Origin: Isoperla grammatica
Taxonomy: Eukaryota > Arthropoda > Insecta > Plecoptera > Perlodidae
Assembly (NCBI GenBank): GCA_945910005.1
Contig: OX246741.1
Coordinates: 11,270,669-11,334,668, forward strand
Length of the DNA: 64,000 bases
Direction of reading: 5' to 3'
Below, one piece after another: positions 62,001 to 64,000 of the stretch (position 1 is the first letter of the stretch; the number at the start of each line of letters is the position of its first letter). The notes under the pieces are model-generated. The model was not told the origin of the DNA and ran no database searches. It worked only from the letters and a program-made list of their open reading frames with translations. Position numbers and translations under genes: made by a program.

Positions 62001-63807
62001 TCTGAGAATCAAACTCTGGACACTCTGCATTGGAAGCAGGAATACACCTACATGCCCACCGAGCCACACCAATATAAATTGTGGCATTATTGCCTTCAGA
62101 TGATAAGCTAAGGTGTGCTCATAAATGCATGTGCCCAAGGTAACTGCCCCCCACCCCTCTCTATTCTCATCCACCCACGCAACTCCGAAGACGAAGACTA
62201 ACCCCCCTACCCCATAACCACAAGGTAGCCCAAGGTTACTGACTCACCCCCTCTCTGTTCTCAGCCCCCCACTAGCTCCGAAGACGAAGACTATGGCGCC
62301 AACGCGGGCCCAGCGCCGCAGTATCCCGTCTACATCAACAGGGGCCCCCCAGGCCCACGAGGGTACACGGGCCACCCCGGACCCCCAGGGCCCATGGGCC
62401 TCAAGGGCCAGATGGGCCGGGACGGGGTGATTGGATCGAGCGGCAATCCGGGGCCACCGGGACATGTGTTCATGATACCGGTACGCACGCACCCACAATG
62501 CACTGCTGCAATCAAAGCTAGAGTTACCCTCATCACTTACCGACAGAGGTGGCTCAGCGGTAACACGCAAAGCTAACGCGAGAGATCATCGGTTCGATTC
62601 CGGTAACCGGCATTACTTCTCTAAGGTTTTCCGAGGTTCTAATCACATCTTGCCTCTAAAAAATTCCCTCAAAACTGTACCCAAGCACCCAAATATACCT
62701 AGTTCATAATCTGATTTGGGAACAAAAGTTTAAACTTGAGAGTACCTCAGACGGAATTCTGCGAAAACTGATAAGAATTATGTTTCATTCACGATATGTT
62801 TCACATGTTTCATCACATGATTTAATTAATTCAAATAAGCTTGTCTCACCCCCTGAGACAGTTCTGCTTATTGTAAACGTGTGTTGTTGTTGTTATTGTC
62901 ATAGCTGAACTCCAACGGAAACGAGAAGGGGCCCGACCACCACGCAGATCAGTTCAGGCAGCTCTTATCGCAGCACATGGTAAGAAACACCTGTTGCATC
63001 TTCAGGTAGTAGCTCTTGTTTGTTCGAGTCGATCAGAATAGTGATCTGTATTTATTTCCTTACAGACGGCGATGAGGGGAACCGAAGGACCCATGGGCCT
63101 GACCGGAGTGGCGGGGCCCGAAGGCCCACCGGGCCCCGAGGGAATCAAAGGAGAACCGGGAGACATGGGGGAGATGGTAGGGACAGTTTACATTCTATAT
63201 CTTTAAAACGAAACAAGCTCAGTCCGGATACTTGAAAGTTCCTCAAGGAACGATAACAATCAGAGCTTGGCTATGTGCTGGGTTCGTTGTTCTATGACAT
63301 ATGTTGACAATGTGATCTACAATTCACTGCAACTCAAATATCATGTCTCCTCTCATTAATAAATGGTAAATAATTAATCCATCTGAAAACGGTGGGTTTT
63401 TAAATTACTACTGTAAATTGCTGGCAATTATATCTCTCACTTTTTTACATTTTTATTAATCCATCGAGTAAGATTAGTTCTAACGAACTTTTAACTTAAT
63501 TTCACAATATTTTTAAATTATTTTCACGCATCAAATCTTGTGAAAATTAATCCATTTATTTTTTTAATCTCAGCAGAGATATAATTTAAGTTGATAACTC
63601 GATAACGGCGCTAACGACTAAAAGTATCTGTCTTGCGTTGAGAATTGATGCGTTCTTGTCCATGCACACAGGGTCCCCGTGGGCTGCGGGGCATGATGGG
63701 ACTACCGGGCAGAGAGGGGCGGAGGGGACGTCCCGGGCGTGACGGAGAGAGGGGTATCACGGGGCCTACCGGCGCCAAGGGGGAGCAGGGCCCACACGGG
63801 GTGTCCG
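43959..63807 (+). CDS. COL5A1/COL11A1-like: Clade-B (type V/XI-like) fibrillar collagen alpha chain, 5' part
   Basis: Nine plus-strand exons (43959-44064, 56589-56786, 59035-59194, 60241-60403, 60813-61094, 62265-62480, 62905-62979, 63066-63176, 63672-63807) splice in frame to 482 codons; the gene runs past the window. Domain order: signal peptide; TSPN/LamG domain with the four conserved cysteines ([21 protein letters not shown]); acidic variable region; minor triple helix ending [10 protein letters not shown] (vertebrate GPPGTMLMLP); linker; then the major Gly-X-Y helix. Matches to human COL11A1 are clear: [10 protein letters not shown] for [21 protein letters not shown] for [23 protein letters not shown] for [12 protein letters not shown]. 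Such chains nucleate and limit the width of collagen fibrils outside the cell. Retained TSPN and minor helix fit a regulatory fibrillar collagen. Whether it is V-like or XI-like is not a meaningful choice in an invertebrate. Confidence 0.93.
44535..45945. repeat. 99-bp minisatellite, 14 copies
   Basis: Each unit holds GAAGGTTGAGGGGTTGAGAG and TCACTAGATAACGTACGATC. Copies are 96-100% alike, so the array is young or homogenised. At 99 bp (33 codons) it keeps a minus-strand frame open (repeat [20 protein letters not shown]...), broken once by a 7-base insertion CCTGAGG at about 45051. Confidence 0.95.
48722..49082. repeat. 25-bp tandem array, about 14 copies
   Basis: Unit core GTAGTCCAAAGACATTGGAA. 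The unit length is not a multiple of three, so all three minus frames are open and read [20 protein letters not shown] cyclically. Confidence 0.92.
51442..51614. mobile_element. MITE with TTTTCAGAATTGATCTAG ends (copy 3)
   Basis: Left end at 51443, right complementary end CCTAGATCAATTCTGAAAA at about 51592-51610. Internal words GCTCTATCTAAG and GCATTGTTGTCATTAAAGAT are shared with the copies at 16.6 kb. Confidence 0.7.
51668..51820. mobile_element. Harbinger-like MITE (147 bp, TTA target duplication)
   Basis: Element 51671-51817. Ends GGCCCGGTATTATAACGCCC and complement, with pairing over about 48 bp. It is flanked by TTA on both sides; a 3-bp TTA/TAA duplication is typical of PIF/Harbinger. 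Confidence 0.75.
52181..52283 (+). other. tRNA-Leu-like pseudogene or SINE head
   Basis: GCGGCCGAGT (A-box half) and GTGGGTTCGAATCCCACATC (perfect T arm) flank GGCTGCGTAAGAGATTAGG, as in a type II tRNA, but about 40 bp of extra sequence separates the halves and the acceptor stem does not close. Upstream, a 58-bp piece with GAGTTACAACAGTTGGTA is present twice. Confidence 0.5.
52337..52605. mobile_element. Foldback element, arms of about 120 bp
   Basis: AGAAGTAAGATAGT at the left pairs with ACTATCTTACTTCT at the right. Arms share CTAGTACAATTTGGTTGCG and CACTAACG/CACTTGCG-type variants at 85-90% identity, with a short loop near 52480. Confidence 0.85.
52925..53105 (-). mobile_element. Two LINE 3' ends with (AATC)n tails
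   Basis: Both copies, on the minus strand, end in GCGGGATTAAGG-like body (GGCCTCACTGG) followed by AATCAATC repeats: one at 52925-52992, one at 53016-53105. A third copy lies on the plus strand at 54862-54945. Confidence 0.6.
54862..54945 (+). mobile_element. LINE 3' end with (AATC)n tail, third copy
   Basis: GGTTGGATGGAAGATAAGG, CCTTAATCCCGCC and AATCAATCAATCAATC in the same order as the copies near 53 kb. Only the last 80 bp are present. Confidence 0.6.
55253..55551 (-). mobile_element. tRNA-derived SINE, copy C (full length, 10-bp TSD)
   Basis: SINE body 55263-55541 on the minus strand, flanked by the perfect repeat ATTGGACGTA (55253-55262, 55542-55551). Head GAGGTGGCTCAGCGGTAAGA, B box GCCGGTTCGATTCCGGCC, body through CCAAACACCCTAATAACC, tail (TTA)n-complement at 55263-55276. 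This is the best reference copy of the family. Confidence 0.9.
56589..56786 (+). CDS. COL5A1/COL11A1-like: Collagen exon 2: start of TSPN domain
   Basis: Acceptor TTTGTGTTACAG, donor CAAG|GTATGT, phases 1 and 1. Codes for [20 protein letters not shown], then [19 protein letters not shown] and [30 protein letters not shown] is the hallmark of this domain. Confidence 0.93.
58999..59030. repeat. (TTA)n microsatellite at a splice acceptor
   Basis: About nine TTA units directly upstream of the acceptor of collagen exon 3. Confidence 0.9.
59035..59194 (+). CDS. COL5A1/COL11A1-like: Collagen exon 3: TSPN domain, middle
   Basis: The acceptor CTGTGTAG lies directly after a (TTA)n tract that serves as its polypyrimidine stretch; donor CA|GTGAGT, phase 2. 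Codes for [20 protein letters not shown] then [20 protein letters not shown] and FGANISDGQ. Confidence 0.92.
60241..60403 (+). CDS. COL5A1/COL11A1-like: Collagen exon 4: TSPN domain, WHRVA strand
   Basis: Acceptor ACTATTTCCAG, donor ACG|GTAAGT, ends phase 0. Codes for [20 protein letters not shown] then [20 protein letters not shown] and [14 protein letters not shown]. Confidence 0.94.
60813..61094 (+). CDS. COL5A1/COL11A1-like: Collagen exon 5: end of TSPN and acidic variable region
   Basis: Acceptor CTTGGTTTACAG, donor TAT|GTAAGA, 94 codons. Starts [20 protein letters not shown] then SYSPRCD, completing the domain. A six-Gly run, a Gly/Ser spacer, a run of Asp/Glu ([20 protein letters not shown]) and a Thr/Pro stretch follow. 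The vertebrate variable region is Tyr-rich and sulphated; here acidity is kept but tyrosines are nearly absent. Confidence 0.92.
62132..62200 (+). pseudogene. Damaged duplicate of the collagen exon 6 acceptor region
   Basis: GCCCAAGGTAACTG, CCCCTCTCTATTCTCATCC and AACTCCGAAGACGAAGACTA copy 62228-62295 (GCCCAAGGTTACTG, CCCCTCTCTGTTCTCAGCC, AGCTCCGAAGACGAAGACTA). The acceptor AG has become AT and the frame meets TAA, so it is not used. Confidence 0.75.
62265..62480 (+). CDS. COL5A1/COL11A1-like: Collagen exon 6: minor triple helix
   Basis: Acceptor CCTCTCTGTTCTCAG, donor CCG|GTACGC, 72 codons, phase 0. After [11 protein letters not shown] the Gly-X-Y repeats begin at [19 protein letters not shown] and end [11 protein letters not shown] damaged copy of its 5' boundary lies just upstream. 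Confidence 0.93.
62540..62705 (+). mobile_element. tRNA-derived SINE, copy D, in collagen intron
   Basis: ACCGACAGAGGTGGCTCAGC head, A box TGGCTCAGCGG, B box GGTTCGATTCC, then the diverged body with CCCAAGCACCCAAATATACC. It begins 60 bp after the donor of exon 6. Confidence 0.75.
62905..62979 (+). CDS. COL5A1/COL11A1-like: Collagen exon 7: linker between helices
   Basis: Acceptor TTGTTATTGTCATAG, donor ATG|GTAAGA, 25 codons: [20 protein letters not shown] then LSQHM. It corresponds to the GDGSKGP...QAILQQ segment of vertebrate chains. Confidence 0.88.
63066..63176 (+). CDS. COL5A1/COL11A1-like: Collagen exon 8: start of major triple helix
   Basis: Acceptor TTTATTTCCTTACAG, donor ATG|GTAGGG, 37 codons. 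[20 protein letters not shown] then [17 protein letters not shown]; unbroken Gly-X-Y from RGTEG onward. Confidence 0.93.
63672..63807 (+). CDS. COL5A1/COL11A1-like: Collagen exon 9: major triple helix (last exon in window)
   Basis: Acceptor TCCATGCACACAG, donor TCCG|GTAAGA. 136 bp: 45 codons ([20 protein letters not shown] and on to GPHGVS) plus one base that starts a Gly codon. The phase-1 end is unusual for fibrillar helix exons, which normally start and end on whole Gly-X-Y triplets. A weaker donor at 63801 would restore phase 0 (43 codons). Confidence 0.85.
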
Positions 63808-64000
63808 GTAAGACCAATAGACAACTTTACAAGGTCAGTTGAGTGTATAGCTGCATTTCTCAAACTTGAAGCTGATCAAAGGCGCGAAACAAACACAATT
63901 GTGAGGCACAGACTGATTTGAGTTTTCTTTTAGGATTATGTAGTTTAAATTTAAACTCAGAGGCGTGACAATGAGTTGCAGTTAACAATCTTTGGCCTGC
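63808..64000 (+). other. Collagen intron at the right edge
   Basis: Nothing recognisable between the donor at 63808 and the end of the window. Confidence 0.6.

Overview
This is a gene-poor, repeat-rich stretch of nuclear DNA from an animal, most likely an aquatic invertebrate. Genes are split by long introns with ordinary GT-AG junctions. The DNA is full of (TAA)n, poly-G/poly-C runs, minisatellites, foldback MITEs, tRNA-derived SINEs and a full-length non-LTR retrotransposon of Jockey type. I cannot name the species. The Jockey-like element and the U1 sequence (close to the fly form) would suit an arthropod; the TAGGCC-rich tracts and the QRFP/PrRP-like features of the peptide gene would also suit a deuterostome.

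Three host protein-coding genes can be assembled by hand from short exons whose splice phases agree. (1) Minus strand, left edge: the 5' end of a RABGAP1 (Rab GTPase-activating protein, TBC family) homologue, with coding exons at 3056-3011, 2067-1711 and 158-1; the rest lies beyond the window. (2) Plus strand: a small secretory precursor of 126 residues with exons at 27670-27865 and 29662-29846. It ends exactly in PLRW-Gly-Arg-Arg-stop, so it should yield an RW-amide neuropeptide. A well-built promoter and untranslated exon at about 9100-9259 is its likely start. (3) Plus strand, right side: the 5' part of a clade-B (type V/XI-like) fibrillar collagen gene. It has nine coding exons from 43959 to 63807 (signal peptide, TSPN/LamG domain, acidic variable region, minor helix, linker, start of the major helix) and runs off the window.

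Layout: 1-3.1 kb RABGAP1 5' end, with a 582-bp hAT element in its intron; 3.1-9.1 kb intergenic, with a TAGGCC-rich tract and (TAA)n; 9.1-30.25 kb promoter, long repeat-filled intron and the neuropeptide gene; 30.8-31.3 kb a U1 snRNA fragment split by a hAT MITE; 31.3-36.6 kb the intact Jockey-like element; 36.6-43.9 kb intergenic repeats; 43.9-64 kb collagen gene, whose 12.5-kb first intron carries a 14-copy 99-bp minisatellite and several foldback elements.

The most interesting items are the unlabelled RW-amide precursor, its linkage with RABGAP1 and a COL5/11 gene (in human, RABGAP1, QRFP and COL5A1 all lie on 9q33-q34), and the U1 fragment interrupted by a MITE with a perfect 8-bp target duplication.
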